Assembly: GCA_943329165.2 (NCBI GenBank)
Contig: CALQCV020000003.1
Location: 1 to 24,148, forward strand
Reading direction: 5' to 3'
Length of the DNA: 24,148 bases
DNA from: Candidatus Nitrotoga sp. CP45
Lineage (GTDB): Bacteria > Bacteroidota > Bacteroidia > Flavobacteriales > Flavobacteriaceae
Below the pieces are notes generated by a model. That model searched no databases. It worked only from the letters and a program-made list of their open reading frames with translations, and was not told where the DNA came from. Positions 1 to 9,248 of this stretch are shown one piece after another. Both the position numbers and the translations under genes were made by a program. Each line of letters begins with the position of its first letter. Positions within the stretch are counted from its first letter, which is position 1.

Positions 1-43
1 AATCATTTCGAATAACTAAATTTACATTACCAATTATATATTT

Positions 44-2587
44 ATGGATGATAATTTTTCACCAAGAGTAAAAGACGTGATTACCTATAGCAAAGAAGAA
101 GCTTTGCGTTTAGGTCATGACTTCATTGGGACCGAACATTTGATGCTCGGTATTTTAAGAGACGGAAATGGTAAAGCAATTACTATTCTCAATAATCTTT
201 CTGTTGATTTAGAACATTTACGAAAAAAGGTTGAAGTACTCAGCCCTGCAAATCCAAATGTGGAAATCAGTAACGAAAAGAAGAATCTACACTTGACTCG
301 TCAAGCGGAACGCGCATTGAAAACTACTTTTTTGGAAGCTAAAGTGTTTCAAAGCACGTCTATCAGTACGGCACATTTATTATTGTGTATTTTAAGAAAT
401 GAGAATGATCCAACAACCAAACTACTGCATCGTCTGAAAATAGACTACAACGTAGTTAAAGAACAGTATTTAAATATGACACCAAGCGAAGAAGATTTTA
501 ATGATAATTTGCCAACAAACGAATCATATAATGATGACTCAGGACAAGATGACAGTTTGAAAGAAGGCAATTTTAATAATCCGGCAAATAAGACCAATAA
601 AAAATCTAAAACGCCTGTTTTGGATAATTTTGGTCGTGATTTAACCGAGATGGCTGAAGAAGGAAAGCTCGATCCGGTCGTGGGTCGTGAAAAAGAAATT
701 GAAAGAGTTTCTCAAATTCTGAGCAGAAGAAAGAAAAATAATCCGTTATTAATCGGTGAACCTGGTGTTGGTAAGTCTGCCATTGCTGAAGGTTTAGCCT
801 TGCGTATTATTCAAAAGAAAGTTTCCCGAATTTTGTTTAACAAAAGAGTAGTTACTCTAGATTTAGCGTCTTTAGTTGCTGGCACAAAATACCGTGGACA
901 ATTCGAAGAAAGAATGAAAGCCGTGATGAATGAGTTAGAAAAGAATGACGATATTATTCTCTTCATTGACGAAATTCACACCATCGTAGGTGCTGGTGGA
1001 GCAACAGGTTCACTCGATGCATCCAATATGTTTAAACCGGCTTTAGCTAGAGGCGAAATACAATGTATTGGTGCTACCACGCTTGACGAATACCGACAAT
1101 ACATAGAGAAAGATGGCGCTTTAGAAAGACGTTTTCAAAAAGTAATTGTGGAACCAACTTCGGTAGAAGAAACCATTACGATTCTGAATAACATCAAAAA
1201 CAAATACGAGGATCACCACAGTGTAACCTATACTGATGAAGCGATAGAAGCCTGCGTTAAATTGACCAACAGATATATGTCGGAGCGTTTTCTTCCAGAC
1301 AAAGCTATTGATGCGTTGGACGAAGCGGGTTCAAGAGTTCACATTACTAATATTGATGTGCCAAAACAGATTTTGGATTTAGAGCGTCAATTGGAAGAAG
1401 TACGTGATTTGAAAAATTCGGTGGTTAAAAAACAGAAATATGAAGAAGCGGCCAAACTTCGTGACGATGAAAAACGTTTAGAAAAAGACTTAGCTATTGC
1501 GCAAGAAAAATGGGAAGAAGATTCTAAAAGCAATCGTATTCTGGTTACCGAAGATAATGTTGCCGATGTTGTATCAATGATGACCGGAATTCCTGTTAAT
1601 CGTGTAGCTCAAACAGAAAGCAACAAACTAGCACATCTTCCTGATTTAATAAAAGGGAAAGTAATTGGTCAAGATGAAGCCGTTTTAAAAATATCTCGTT
1701 CCATTCAAAGAAATCGTGCTGGTTTAAAAGATCCAAATCGTCCGATAGGTTCGTTTATTTTCTTGGGGCAAACAGGAGTTGGTAAAACACAGTTAGCGAA
1801 AGTTTTAGCCAAAGAATTATTCGACTCTGAAGATGCATTAATTAGAATTGACATGAGCGAATATATGGAGAAATTTGCCATCTCCAGACTAATTGGTGCG
1901 CCTCCGGGCTATGTTGGTTATGAAGAAGGCGGGCAATTAACCGAAAAAGTTAGAAGAAAACCTTATTGTGTAGTCCTTTTGGACGAAATTGAAAAAGCAC
2001 ATCCTGATGTTTTCAACATGATGTTACAAGTATTAGATGATGGGTATTTGACGGATAGTTTAGGTCGAAAAATCGACTTCAAAAATACTATCATCATTAT
2101 GACTTCTAATGTTGGTGCAAGACAATTGAAAGATTTTGGACAAGGCGTTGGCTTTGGAACTGCTGCAAAGATTGCACAAGCAGATGACAATTCGAAAAGT
2201 GTTATTGAAAATGCTTTGAAGAAAACCTTCGCGCCAGAATTTTTGAACAGAATTGACGACGTAATTGTATTTAATCCCTTAGAAAAACACGATATCGATT
2301 TGATTATTGAAATCGAATTAAAAAAATTATTTGTTAGGGTTTCTGAATTAGGATACACTTTAAATCTTTCAGACAAGGCCAAAGCATTTATTGCTGAAAA
2401 AGGTTTTGACAAACAGTTTGGTGCGCGTCCACTTAAAAGAGCTATTCAAAAATATGTTGAGGATGCTTTAGCGGAGGAAATAATTACTTCCAAAATTGCT
2501 GTCGGAGATATTATTTTTATGGATTTAGACGAAGCTATTCAGGAGTTGACTGTCGCCATACAAAAAGCTAAGAAATCCGCGAGTTAG
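44..2587 (+). CDS. clpC: ClpC-type AAA+ unfoldase (Clp protease ATP-binding subunit)
   Basis: Hsp100 ATPase that unfolds proteins and feeds them to the ClpP peptidase in the cytosol. The 847 residues show the ClpC order: a double Clp N-domain (about 1-145), a polar Asn/Asp-rich linker (about 150-190), AAA+ domain D1 with Walker [10 protein letters not shown] near 238 and Walker B LFIDEIH near 306, a short middle region with a UVR-like segment ([19 protein letters not shown], about 465-485), and D2 with Walker [10 protein letters not shown] near 575 and Walker [12 protein letters not shown] near 645. The loop GVGFG near 703 is the ClpP-docking tripeptide position; ClpB at 15638 lacks it. Length fits the family. 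The upstream region is cut by the window edge, so regulation cannot be judged. A strong hairpin terminator follows the stop. Role from family knowledge; motifs seen directly. Confidence 0.95.
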   Translation: MDDNFSPRVKDVITYSKEEALRLGHDFIGTEHLMLGILRDGNGKAITILNNLSVDLEHLRKKVEVLSPANPNVEISNEKKNLHLTRQAERALKTTFLEAKVFQSTSISTAHLLLCILRNENDPTTKLLHRLKIDYNVVKEQYLNMTPSEEDFNDNLPTNESYNDDSGQDDSLKEGNFNNPANKTNKKSKTPVLDNFGRDLTEMAEEGKLDPVVGREKEIERVSQILSRRKKNNPLLIGEPGVGKSAIAEGLALRIIQKKVSRILFNKRVVTLDLASLVAGTKYRGQFEERMKAVMNELEKNDDIILFIDEIHTIVGAGGATGSLDASNMFKPALARGEIQCIGATTLDEYRQYIEKDGALERRFQKVIVEPTSVEETITILNNIKNKYEDHHSVTYTDEAIEACVKLTNRYMSERFLPDKAIDALDEAGSRVHITNIDVPKQILDLERQLEEVRDLKNSVVKKQKYEEAAKLRDDEKRLEKDLAIAQEKWEEDSKSNRILVTEDNVADVVSMMTGIPVNRVAQTESNKLAHLPDLIKGKVIGQDEAVLKISRSIQRNRAGLKDPNRPIGSFIFLGQTGVGKTQLAKVLAKELFDSEDALIRIDMSEYMEKFAISRLIGAPPGYVGYEEGGQLTEKVRRKPYCVVLLDEIEKAHPDVFNMMLQVLDDGYLTDSLGRKIDFKNTIIIMTSNVGARQLKDFGQGVGFGTAAKIAQADDNSKSVIENALKKTFAPEFLNRIDDVIVFNPLEKHDIDLIIEIELKKLFVRVSELGYTLNLSDKAKAFIAEKGFDKQFGARPLKRAIQKYVEDALAEEIITSKIAVGDIIFMDLDEAIQELTVAIQKAKKSAS

Positions 2588-2608
2588 AAATAAAAATTAA
2601 TTAAGTTT

Positions 2609-2661
2609 AAACCACGAATTTACGAATTGATAAAACAAATTCTGAATTCGTGGTTTTTTAA
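2609..2661 (+). terminator. Hairpin terminator after clpC
   Basis: Arms AAACCACGAATT (2609-2620) and AATTCGTGGTTT (2645-2656) are perfectly complementary and are followed by more T residues, as in an intrinsic terminator. The first arm continues with a second partial copy of the same word (ACGAATT at 2622-2628), so the element is built by word reiteration. It lies 22 bases after the clpC stop and rules out a start codon for the next gene at 2627. Confidence 0.8.
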
Positions 2662-2671
2662 TATCCATAAT

Positions 2672-4060
2672 ATGCAACAAGAAAAAATAATATTAGGCTC
2701 TGAGGAATGGTGTACATTTCCCGAATTATCTATACCTTTTATCAAAGCCCGCGTAGATTCTGGCGCTAAAACTTCTGCTTTACACGCTATCAATATTTCA
2801 CCATTTAGTAAAGATTCTGAAAACTGGGTTAAATTCGATATAAACCCTATTCAAAATGATACAAAAACTGTTACTCATTGCGAAGCCAAACTTATTGACA
2901 AACGTATAGTCAAAAGTTCTAGTGGATTTAGGGAACAACGTTATGTTATTTTAACCAATCTAAAAATTGGAGCTGATATCTGGGAAATCGAAATGACACT
3001 GACCAATCGCGATTCAATGGGATTTCGAATGTTGCTTGGAAGACAAGCAATGAGTGGACGTATTTTAGTTGATCCCGAAAAAAAATATCTATTAAATCAA
3101 CCTTCGATAGAAAACTTAACAGAATTATACACTGAATCTATACCTAACAGGACTGGTTTACGAATTGGTCTTTTAGCAAGCAACCCTGATTTGTATAGCA
3201 ACAGACGTATCATGGAGGCTGGAGAAATGAGGGGTCATGAAATGCATTTTCTAAACATAAAAGAATGTTATATGAAACTTGATGCCGACAAGCCCGAAAT
3301 TCATTATCGGGGCGGAAAAATTTTAGACAACTTTGATGCTATTATCCCAAGAATCCGCCCGAGTATTACATTCTATGGTTGTGCCTTAACTCGGCAATTT
3401 CAGGCGATGAAAGTATTCTGTTTAAACTCAGCTTCTGCCATTACACAATCAAGAGATAAGCTTTTTTCATTGCAGTTATTATTGCGAAATGGAATAGATA
3501 TACCAACCACTGGTTTTGCCAATTCGCCTTTGGATACAGACAATTTGATAAAAATGGTTGGAGGTTCACCTCTTATCGTAAAATTACTTGAAGGTACTCA
3601 AGGAAAAGGTGTAGTTTTAGCAGAGACCAAAAAAGCTGCAGAATCAGTTATTAATGCTTTTAAAAGCTTGAATGCTAATATTTTGGTTCAGGAGTTTATT
3701 AAAGAAGCTGATGGTAAGGATTTACGTTTATTTGTTGTAAATGGAAAAGTAGTGGCTTCCATTCAAAGAGAAGCCGCGCCGGGCGAATTCCGAGCAAATA
3801 TACATATGGGTGGAACAGCCTCAGTTATTAAGGCAACAGCTGATGAAAAGCGGATAGCTATTAAAGCTGCAAAGGCAATGGATTTAAAAGTGGCTGGAGT
3901 AGATATCATCCGTTCTTCAAAAGGACCTTTATTACTAGAAGTGAATTCTTCGCCAGGTTTGGAAGGTATTGAAGGAGCTACAAATAAAGACATTGCTGGC
4001 GCTATGATTAAAGCAATCGAAAAGAATTTTAAATTAAAGCACACTGAATCCTTATCTTGA
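2672..4060 (+). CDS. RimB-like aspartic protease domain fused to RimK-like ATP-grasp ligase
   Basis: 462-residue two-domain protein. Residues 1 to about 140 match the PF05618 family (annotated 'ATP-dependent zinc protease', related to RimB and retropepsin-like folds), with the aspartic-protease-like motif [10 protein letters not shown] at about 29-38. Residues from about 160 on are a RimK-type ATP-grasp ligase: glycine-rich ATP loop [12 protein letters not shown] near 305 and metal-binding LEVNSSPG near 423. RimK adds glutamates to the C-terminus of ribosomal protein S6 in E. coli; the substrate here cannot be read from sequence. An upstream in-frame ATG at 2627 lies in the loop of the clpC terminator and adds 15 residues unlike the family start, so I chose 2672 ([13 protein letters not shown]). 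Nothing in the gap before it looks like a promoter. Fusion is seen; function is by homology. Confidence 0.85.
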   Translation: MQQEKIILGSEEWCTFPELSIPFIKARVDSGAKTSALHAINISPFSKDSENWVKFDINPIQNDTKTVTHCEAKLIDKRIVKSSSGFREQRYVILTNLKIGADIWEIEMTLTNRDSMGFRMLLGRQAMSGRILVDPEKKYLLNQPSIENLTELYTESIPNRTGLRIGLLASNPDLYSNRRIMEAGEMRGHEMHFLNIKECYMKLDADKPEIHYRGGKILDNFDAIIPRIRPSITFYGCALTRQFQAMKVFCLNSASAITQSRDKLFSLQLLLRNGIDIPTTGFANSPLDTDNLIKMVGGSPLIVKLLEGTQGKGVVLAETKKAAESVINAFKSLNANILVQEFIKEADGKDLRLFVVNGKVVASIQREAAPGEFRANIHMGGTASVIKATADEKRIAIKAAKAMDLKVAGVDIIRSSKGPLLLEVNSSPGLEGIEGATNKDIAGAMIKAIEKNFKLKHTESLS

Positions 4061-4101
4061 CATAATCCTTCGAAGCGTTGCGGTTTAACTTTTTATGGTG
4101 A

Positions 4102-4224
4102 TTGTATTGCGGATTCTTCGTAAAAGCAATCATCCCAATTTTTGGTGTAATTTATATTTTAGTAGCAATTATTGGGCGCTTACCAGATAAACGAATTGAA
4201 CGTATTTTTAATAAAAAAGAGTAA
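4102..4224 (+). pseudogene. Possible remnant of a small membrane protein gene
   Basis: Frame 4102-4224 reads as a hydrophobic segment (FFVKAIIPIFGVIYILVAII) followed by a positively charged tail GRLPDKRIERIFNKKE and a stop. This has the look of the end of a real inner-membrane protein. There is no ATG in this frame, only a TTG at 4102, and a TGA lies two codons upstream. It may be the broken 3' end of a gene lost after the RimK-like gene, or a tiny protein with a TTG start. I do not recognise the family. Confidence 0.25.
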
Positions 4225-4237
4225 GTGAAAAATATTT

Positions 4238-4346
4238 CACAGAGATTCACAAAGAAAAAAAGAGATACACTGAAAATTAAAAACAATATATCTCTGCGAA
4301 ACTCAAAAAAGAAAATTTAAAACTAAAAACTCTGTGAATCTCTGTG
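4238..4346. repeat. Long nested inverted repeat in a 437-base gap
   Basis: CACAGAGATTCACAAAG (4238-4254) and CTCTGTGAATCTCTGTG (4330-4346) are reverse complements at 16 of 17 positions. Inside them AGAGATA (4261-4267) pairs with TATCTCT (4289-4295). Transcribed, this would fold as a large branched hairpin. It occupies the gap between the RimK-like and cupin genes. The remainder of the gap (4347-4497) is very AT-rich and holds only a weak hairpin, TTATAAAA (4426-4433) with TTTTATAA (4447-4454), and no clear promoter. The word resembles intergenic repeats I recall from flavobacterial genomes, but that was not checked. Confidence 0.75.
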
Positions 4347-4497
4347 TAAAAAATCACAAACAACCAAGCTACAACAAAACCGAATGAAAATACTATTACA
4401 ACTGTATTTCAGCAAATTCGCAGAATTATAAAACTCTTTTATTTTTTTTTATAACTCAACACTTGTACTATTTAGTGAACTTTGATTAAATAATATT

Positions 4498-4896
4498 ATG
4501 AAATCAAAAAACACCGAAGTATCCCAAGAAAAAAATGATAATGGCTTACCAAAATCTAAACAACATATTATTATTGAAATCTTAGAATATGTACCCGACA
4601 AAATAGTTTGCAAAAGAATTATAAAAAATGGAGGCGGAAAATTGTCTGTTGTTGCTTTTGACGAAGGCGAAAAATTTTGTGAAAAGACCACTAAATATCA
4701 TACTTATGTTCAAATAATTGATGGAAAAGCAGAAGTTACAATCGGCAGTAAAGATTGGGAACTCAAGTTGGGCGATGGGATGACAATTCCTATAAATACA
4801 GTACATTGTTTTAAAGCAAACAGCAAATTCAAAATGATAACCACTATTATAAAACATATTGGAAAAACGAAGGCTGTTGTGATTAGAAGCAATTAA
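4498..4896 (+). CDS. Small cupin-domain protein
   Basis: 132 residues with one cupin barrel: first motif around GEKFCEKTTKYHTYVQIIDGKAEV (about 61-84, quoted here in part as the positions of the two beta strands), then WELKLGDGMTIPINTVH (about 87-103), the second cupin motif with its conserved His. Cupins of this size are often metal-binding enzymes or sensors. The usual His pair of motif 1 is not present in standard spacing: Lys and Tyr-His occupy the region, so the metal site may be altered or absent. The first 20 residues are polar and probably disordered. The gene converges on hutH, with four bases between the two stop codons. No specific substrate can be assigned, and the hutH neighbour is convergent, so no operon link is implied. 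Confidence 0.7.
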   Translation: MKSKNTEVSQEKNDNGLPKSKQHIIIEILEYVPDKIVCKRIIKNGGGKLSVVAFDEGEKFCEKTTKYHTYVQIIDGKAEVTIGSKDWELKLGDGMTIPINTVHCFKANSKFKMITTIIKHIGKTKAVVIRSN

Positions 4897-4900
4897 ATTA

Positions 4901-6403
4901 TTAATCCTCTAACTCTACTATAAAACTATTCAAAAACGCTACCGAGTTTTCAATGTCGTAATGCAAAATTCTGTCTTCTTTAACCAAAGGCACATCGGCT
5001 CTGAATGATTTCAAAAACATTTCAATAAAATCACTTGACTGCAAAGGTCTTCTGAATTCAATTGCTTGCGAAGCATTCATTAATTCAATTGCCAGTATTC
5101 TTTCTACATTTTCCATAATCTTCAAGCACTTCGTAGCAGCATTGGCTCCCATACTTACGTGATCTTCTTGACCGTTACTTGAAACTATGCTATCAACACT
5201 TGCCGGAGTAGCTAATTGTTTGTTTTGACTCGCGATGCTAGCTGCAGTGTATTGTGGAATCATAAATCCTGAATTCAATCCCGGATTATCAATTAAAAAA
5301 GCTGGTAAACCTCGCAAACCCGAAATTAATTGGTACGTTCTTCTCTCGGAAATGCTTCCTAATTCGGATAACGCAATCGCCAGGAAATCTAACGCCAACG
5401 CTAAAGGTTGCCCGTGGAAATTTCCACCTGAAATGATTACATCTTCTCCAATAAAAATATTTGGGTTATCAGTAACGGAATTGATTTCGGTTTTAAAAAC
5501 TCTTTTCACATAATCAATAGTATCCTTTGATGCACCATGTACTTGCGGAATACAACGGAACGAATATGGGTCTTGAACATGTGCTTTTTGTTGCAAAATA
5601 ATTTGACTGTCTTCCAACAATTCCTTCATTCTTTTTGCTGTTACTATTTGTCCTTTATGTGGACGAACCATATGTATCAATTCATCAAACGGTTCAATTC
5701 TACCATCAAAAGCTTCCAAAGAAATTGCCGAAATTACATCAGCAAAATAAGAGTATTTCATGGCTTTAAGTAGAATATAACTTCCGTAAGCACTCATGAA
5801 TTGTGTTCCATTCAGTAATGCTAAACCTTCTTTAGATTGCAACACGATTGGCTGCCAGTTAAACTGTTTTAATACTTCTGAGGCATGGCGTTTTTTACCT
5901 TGAAAATTCACTTCGCCTTCACCTAATAAAGGTAATGACAAATGTGCTAAAGGTGCTAAATCACCACTCGCTCCAAGCGAACCTTGTGTATATATTATAG
6001 GAAGAATATCGTTATTGTAAAAATCAATCAAACGCTCTACTGTTGCTAATTGCACTCCGGAATGTCCGTAGCTCAATGACTGAATTTTAAGCAACAACAT
6101 ATTCTTTACGATTTCATTTGGCACAACATCTCCAGTACCACAAGCATGAGATTTTACAAGGTTTTCCTGTAATTGCGATAAATCTTCATTCGAAATTTTC
6201 ACATTACACAACGAACCAAAACCAGTATTAATACCATAAATTGGTTTATCCTGTTTTGCCATTTTTTTATCTAAATATTCCCTACACTTTTGAATATTTA
6301 TTTTGGCTTCTTCGGAAAGCAAAAGTGATTTATGTTGAGAGATGATTTCTTGTAAAGTCTCTAAAGTCAATACTTCCGAACTAATATAATGTGTGTTTTC
6401 CAT
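4901..6403 (-). CDS. hutH: Histidine ammonia-lyase
   Basis: Removes ammonia from histidine to give urocanate, the first step of histidine breakdown; cytosolic homotetramer in the family. The 500 residues include the MIO cofactor triad Ala145-Ser146-Gly147 in GSLGASGDLAPLAH, the catalytic Tyr of YGINTGFGSL (Tyr56), and QDPYSFRCIPQVHG. Ser85-His86 in NLVKSHACG is the pair associated with histidine specificity; tyrosine and phenylalanine lyases carry His-Leu or Phe-Leu there. The frame is open up to 6454, but that ATG lies upstream of a perfect -7 promoter word (6438-6445), so the start is set at 6403 (MENTHYISSE). No hutU, hutI or hutG is adjacent, so the rest of the pathway must be elsewhere. 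The gene is divergent from the threonine operon. Confidence 0.93.
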   Translation of the reverse strand: MENTHYISSEVLTLETLQEIISQHKSLLLSEEAKINIQKCREYLDKKMAKQDKPIYGINTGFGSLCNVKISNEDLSQLQENLVKSHACGTGDVVPNEIVKNMLLLKIQSLSYGHSGVQLATVERLIDFYNNDILPIIYTQGSLGASGDLAPLAHLSLPLLGEGEVNFQGKKRHASEVLKQFNWQPIVLQSKEGLALLNGTQFMSAYGSYILLKAMKYSYFADVISAISLEAFDGRIEPFDELIHMVRPHKGQIVTAKRMKELLEDSQIILQQKAHVQDPYSFRCIPQVHGASKDTIDYVKRVFKTEINSVTDNPNIFIGEDVIISGGNFHGQPLALALDFLAIALSELGSISERRTYQLISGLRGLPAFLIDNPGLNSGFMIPQYTAASIASQNKQLATPASVDSIVSSNGQEDHVSMGANAATKCLKIMENVERILAIELMNASQAIEFRRPLQSSDFIEMFLKSFRADVPLVKEDRILHYDIENSVAFLNSFIVELED

Positions 6404-6437
6404 TTTAGGTTGCAAATTGTCCCCAAAATTGAATAAA

Positions 6438-6445
6438 CAAACGTA
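6438..6445 (-). promoter_or_regulatory. -7 promoter element of hutH
   Basis: On the minus strand this reads TACGTTTG, an exact match to the Bacteroidota -7 word TAnnTTTG, 34 bases before the chosen hutH ATG. No TTTG -33 element is visible at the usual spacing, so the call rests on one box. Confidence 0.5.
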
Positions 6446-6597
6446 AAAAAACAAGTTTTATTAATAGTATTTTATTGAGAAATTAATAATAAAAGTATAT
6501 CTAAAATGTAAAAAAGTTTATTTTTTTTTACTACTATAGGTATTACTACGATTTTGATAAAAATGGAGCTAAAACTTTTTTCCTATTCAAAAAGTAG

Positions 6598-6605
6598 TAT
6601 TTTTG
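6598..6605 (+). promoter_or_regulatory. -7 promoter element of the threonine operon
   Basis: TATTTTTG matches TAnnTTTG exactly and lies six bases before the leader-peptide ATG at 6612. Transcription from it would start at or within a few bases of that ATG, giving a nearly leaderless message. The -33 region is only T-rich (6575-6581). Confidence 0.4.
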
Positions 6606-6611
6606 AAAAAC

Positions 6612-6713
6612 ATGTGGAATAAAAAAAACATATTTACTTCAGCAGTAGCAGATAATTTATTGGCTGTAACTAGTATTGCTACCACGTTAACCACAACCCC
6701 ATTTGGGGTATAA
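6612..6713 (+). CDS. thrL: Threonine/isoleucine-rich leader peptide of the thr operon
   Basis: 33-codon ORF (M-W-N-K-K-N-I-F start) ending in TSIATTLTTTPFGV. Seven Thr codons in all, six of them with one Ile codon within residues 20-29. It ends 84 bases before thrA. This is the layout of attenuation leader peptides such as E. coli ThrL, where ribosome stalling at scarce Thr/Ile-tRNA controls read-through into the operon. No sequence similarity to E. coli ThrL is claimed beyond composition and position. A -7 promoter word sits just upstream. The product is probably not functional as a protein; translation itself is the signal. Composition and position are seen directly; the mechanism is inferred. 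Confidence 0.75.
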   Translation: MWNKKNIFTSAVADNLLAVTSIATTLTTTPFGV

Positions 6714-6736
6714 TCTTTCATATAATGCTAATGCCA
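6661..6736 (+). promoter_or_regulatory. Candidate attenuator RNA overlapping the leader ORF
   Basis: Two folds compete for the Thr-codon region. A compact hairpin pairs ACCCC (6696-6700) with GGGGT (6705-6709) over the leader stop. A longer-range stem pairs TAGTATT (6671-6677) with AATGCTA (6724-6730, one G-U) and TGGC (6661-6664) with GCCA (6733-6736), enclosing all the clustered Thr codons. A ribosome stalled in that cluster would open the long stem. Neither fold has a clear U-tract, so the terminator step is not identified. Confidence 0.35.
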
Positions 6737-6759
6737 TGGACTTTCATTACGAAGGACAA

Positions 6760-6794
6760 CAACTCATAATTCATAATTTACAACTCATAATTCA
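6760..6794 (+). repeat. 14-base direct repeat before thrA
   Basis: CAACTCATAATTCA occurs at 6760-6773 and again at 6781-6794, four bases before the thrA ATG, with CATAATT also between the copies. Unlike most gaps here the copies are direct, not inverted. Confidence 0.7.
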
Positions 6795-6797
6795 ATC

Positions 6798-9245
6798 ATG
6801 ATAGTATTAAAATTTGGCGGTACATCAGTAGCCAATGCAGAAAATATTTCAAAAACAATAGCCATCGTAACTAATAAAAGTAAAGAAGATAAACTAGCCG
6901 TTGTAGTTTCTGCTTTCAGTGGTGTAACTGATATGTTAATCTTAGCAGGAAAAACGGCGTCAGAAAAAGACAAAAATTACAAAGACATTGTTAGCCAAAT
7001 AGAGAAAAAACACAAAGATGTTATTGACGAATTAATTCCATTAAGTGAACAAAGCGATCTTATTAGTGCAATTAATGGCAATATTAATCATTTAAAAACA
7101 CTATTAGATGGCTGTTATCTTTTGGGCGAATTGTCAAATAGAACCGCTGATATAGTGGCTGGATTTGGAGAATTATTATCGTCGCAAATTATTGCTGTTG
7201 TGCTGAAACAAAAAGTAAACAATTCCGCTTTCAAAGACAGTCGTGAACTAATCAAAACCGATTCCCACTTCGGAAAAGCAGCCGTTGATTTTGGCGTAAC
7301 CAATAAATTGATCGCCGATTATTTTAAATCCAATACCAATCAGGTTGTTTTATTTCCTGGTTTTATCGCTTCTTCTATAGATGGCAATACGACAACATTA
7401 GGTCGTGGTGGTTCTGATTATACTGCGGCAATTATCGCTGCAGCCGCAAAAGCTAACGTTTTAGAAATTTGGACCGATGTAAACGGAATGTTTACCGCCA
7501 ATCCAAGAATTGTAAAACAGGCGCAGCCAATAGAAACTATTTCATATCAAGAAGCGATGGAATTATCGCATTTTGGTGCCAAAGTATTGTATCCGCCAAC
7601 CATACAACCCGTATTGAAAGACAGTATTCCTATTTTCATAAAAAATACTTTTGAACCTGAAATATACGGAACATTAATTTCTGATACTCCAAAGGCTACT
7701 GCTAATCCTATCAAAGGGATTTCGCATATCGATAACATTGCGTTGCTGACACTTGAAGGTTCAGGAATGATTGGTGTTGCCGGTTCTTCAAAGCGTTTGT
7801 TCGAAGTACTTTCGCAGCATAACATCAACGTGATTTTTATTACTCAGGCTTCTTCGGAACACTCTATTTGTATTGGTATTTTAAATGCCGATGCTGATAG
7901 AGCCAAATCCGCCATCGATAAAACCTTTGAGATTGAGATTGCCCAAAACAGAGTTGACCCAACTATTGTAGAAAAAGATTTATGTATCGTAGCTTTAGTT
8001 GGAGAAAACATGAAAAACCATCAGGGAATTAGCGGTAAAATGTTTAGCACTTTGGGTAAAAACAATGTGAACATACGAGCGATTGCACAAGGAGCATCTG
8101 AAAGAAATATCTCTGTGGTTATCAATGAAAAAGATGTTAAAAAAGCATTGAATACATTGCACGAACGTTTCTTTGAAGACAATACAAAGCAGTTAAATTT
8201 ATTTGTAATGGGTGTTGGAAATGTAGGCGAGAAATTCATTGACCAAATAGCACAGCAAAAGAAGTTCCTGAAAGAAAATCTAAAAATTAACCTTCGTGTT
8301 ATTGCTATGTCAAACTCAAGAACAATGGTTTTTGATGAAGAAGGAATCAATTTGAAAGACTGGAAAACAGCCCTGAATCAAGGTGAAAAAGCAAACGTTG
8401 AAAACTTTATTTCAAAAGTAAAAGATCTCAACGTACGCAACAGTATTTTTGTTGATATAACCGCAAACTATTATATTGCAGGCATTTACAATAAGTTCTT
8501 AAGCGAGAATATTGCGGTAGTTACCTGCAACAAAATTGCCTGTTCTTCGGAATATGACAATTATAAGAATCTTAAAAATTTATCTCGAAAATACAATGCT
8601 CCTTTCCTATTCGAAACGAATGTTGGAGCCGGATTACCAATAATCGATACACTAAAACATCTGATAGCTTCCGGCGATAAGGTCAATAAAATCCAAGCGG
8701 TTTTATCGGGAAGCCTAAACTTTATTTTTAATAATTTCAGCGATACTTATAATTTTCATGATGTTGTTAAAGAGGCTGGTGTTCAAGGATTCACAGAACC
8801 TGACCCAAAAATTGATTTAAGCGGCGTTGACGTTGCCAGAAAGATATTAATACTAATCCGCGAAAGCGGTTATAAAATGGATATTGAGGAAATCGAGAAC
8901 AATTGTTTCTTGCCACAAGAATGTATGGACACAACCAACAACGAAGATTTCTTTAAATCATTAACGAAAAATGATGCGCATTTCAACAAACTTTTGGCTG
9001 AAGCGAAATCAAAAGACAGCCGCATTAAATTTGTCGCTAAATTTGATAACGGAAAAGCATCGGTTGGTTTACAGTTCATTCCAAAAGAAAGCCCGTTTTA
9101 TAACCTTCAAGGAAAAGATAATATCGTAGAATTCTACACCGACCGTTATGTGGATCAGCCATTAATTATAAAAGGGGCCGGGGCCGGGGCTGCAGTTACA
9201 GCTTCAGGTATTTTTGCCGACGTAATTAGAATTGGAAATGTTTAA
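6798..9245 (+). CDS. thrA: Bifunctional aspartokinase / homoserine dehydrogenase
   Basis: Fused enzyme for the first and third steps from aspartate to threonine. The 815 residues begin with the aspartokinase motif KFGGTSVANAENI (from residue 5) and carry LGRGGSDYTAA near 200. Two ACT regulatory segments follow (about 310-385 and 395-460), for example LVGENMKNHQGISGKMF. Homoserine dehydrogenase starts near 465 with the nucleotide-binding FVMGVGNVGEKF (Gly472, Gly474, Gly477), then VVTCNKIA, FETNVGAGLPII and EPDPKIDLSGVDVARK. Length matches E. coli ThrA (about 820). It is first in thrABC and lies behind the leader ORF. The ACT domains in this family bind threonine for feedback inhibition. No frameshift or missing catalytic segment is seen. 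Confidence 0.96.
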   Translation: MIVLKFGGTSVANAENISKTIAIVTNKSKEDKLAVVVSAFSGVTDMLILAGKTASEKDKNYKDIVSQIEKKHKDVIDELIPLSEQSDLISAINGNINHLKTLLDGCYLLGELSNRTADIVAGFGELLSSQIIAVVLKQKVNNSAFKDSRELIKTDSHFGKAAVDFGVTNKLIADYFKSNTNQVVLFPGFIASSIDGNTTTLGRGGSDYTAAIIAAAAKANVLEIWTDVNGMFTANPRIVKQAQPIETISYQEAMELSHFGAKVLYPPTIQPVLKDSIPIFIKNTFEPEIYGTLISDTPKATANPIKGISHIDNIALLTLEGSGMIGVAGSSKRLFEVLSQHNINVIFITQASSEHSICIGILNADADRAKSAIDKTFEIEIAQNRVDPTIVEKDLCIVALVGENMKNHQGISGKMFSTLGKNNVNIRAIAQGASERNISVVINEKDVKKALNTLHERFFEDNTKQLNLFVMGVGNVGEKFIDQIAQQKKFLKENLKINLRVIAMSNSRTMVFDEEGINLKDWKTALNQGEKANVENFISKVKDLNVRNSIFVDITANYYIAGIYNKFLSENIAVVTCNKIACSSEYDNYKNLKNLSRKYNAPFLFETNVGAGLPIIDTLKHLIASGDKVNKIQAVLSGSLNFIFNNFSDTYNFHDVVKEAGVQGFTEPDPKIDLSGVDVARKILILIRESGYKMDIEEIENNCFLPQECMDTTNNEDFFKSLTKNDAHFNKLLAEAKSKDSRIKFVAKFDNGKASVGLQFIPKESPFYNLQGKDNIVEFYTDRYVDQPLIIKGAGAGAAVTASGIFADVIRIGNV

Positions 9246-9248
9246 CTA

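Noticed and set aside
2627..2671. Upstream in-frame ATG extending the RimK-like protein by 15 residues
   Set aside because: It falls inside the clpC terminator hairpin and adds residues ([11 protein letters not shown]) unlike the family start; 2672 is better.
6404..6454. 17-residue N-terminal extension of HutH
   Set aside because: The extended start is upstream of an exact -7 promoter word, and the family normally begins near MENTHY.
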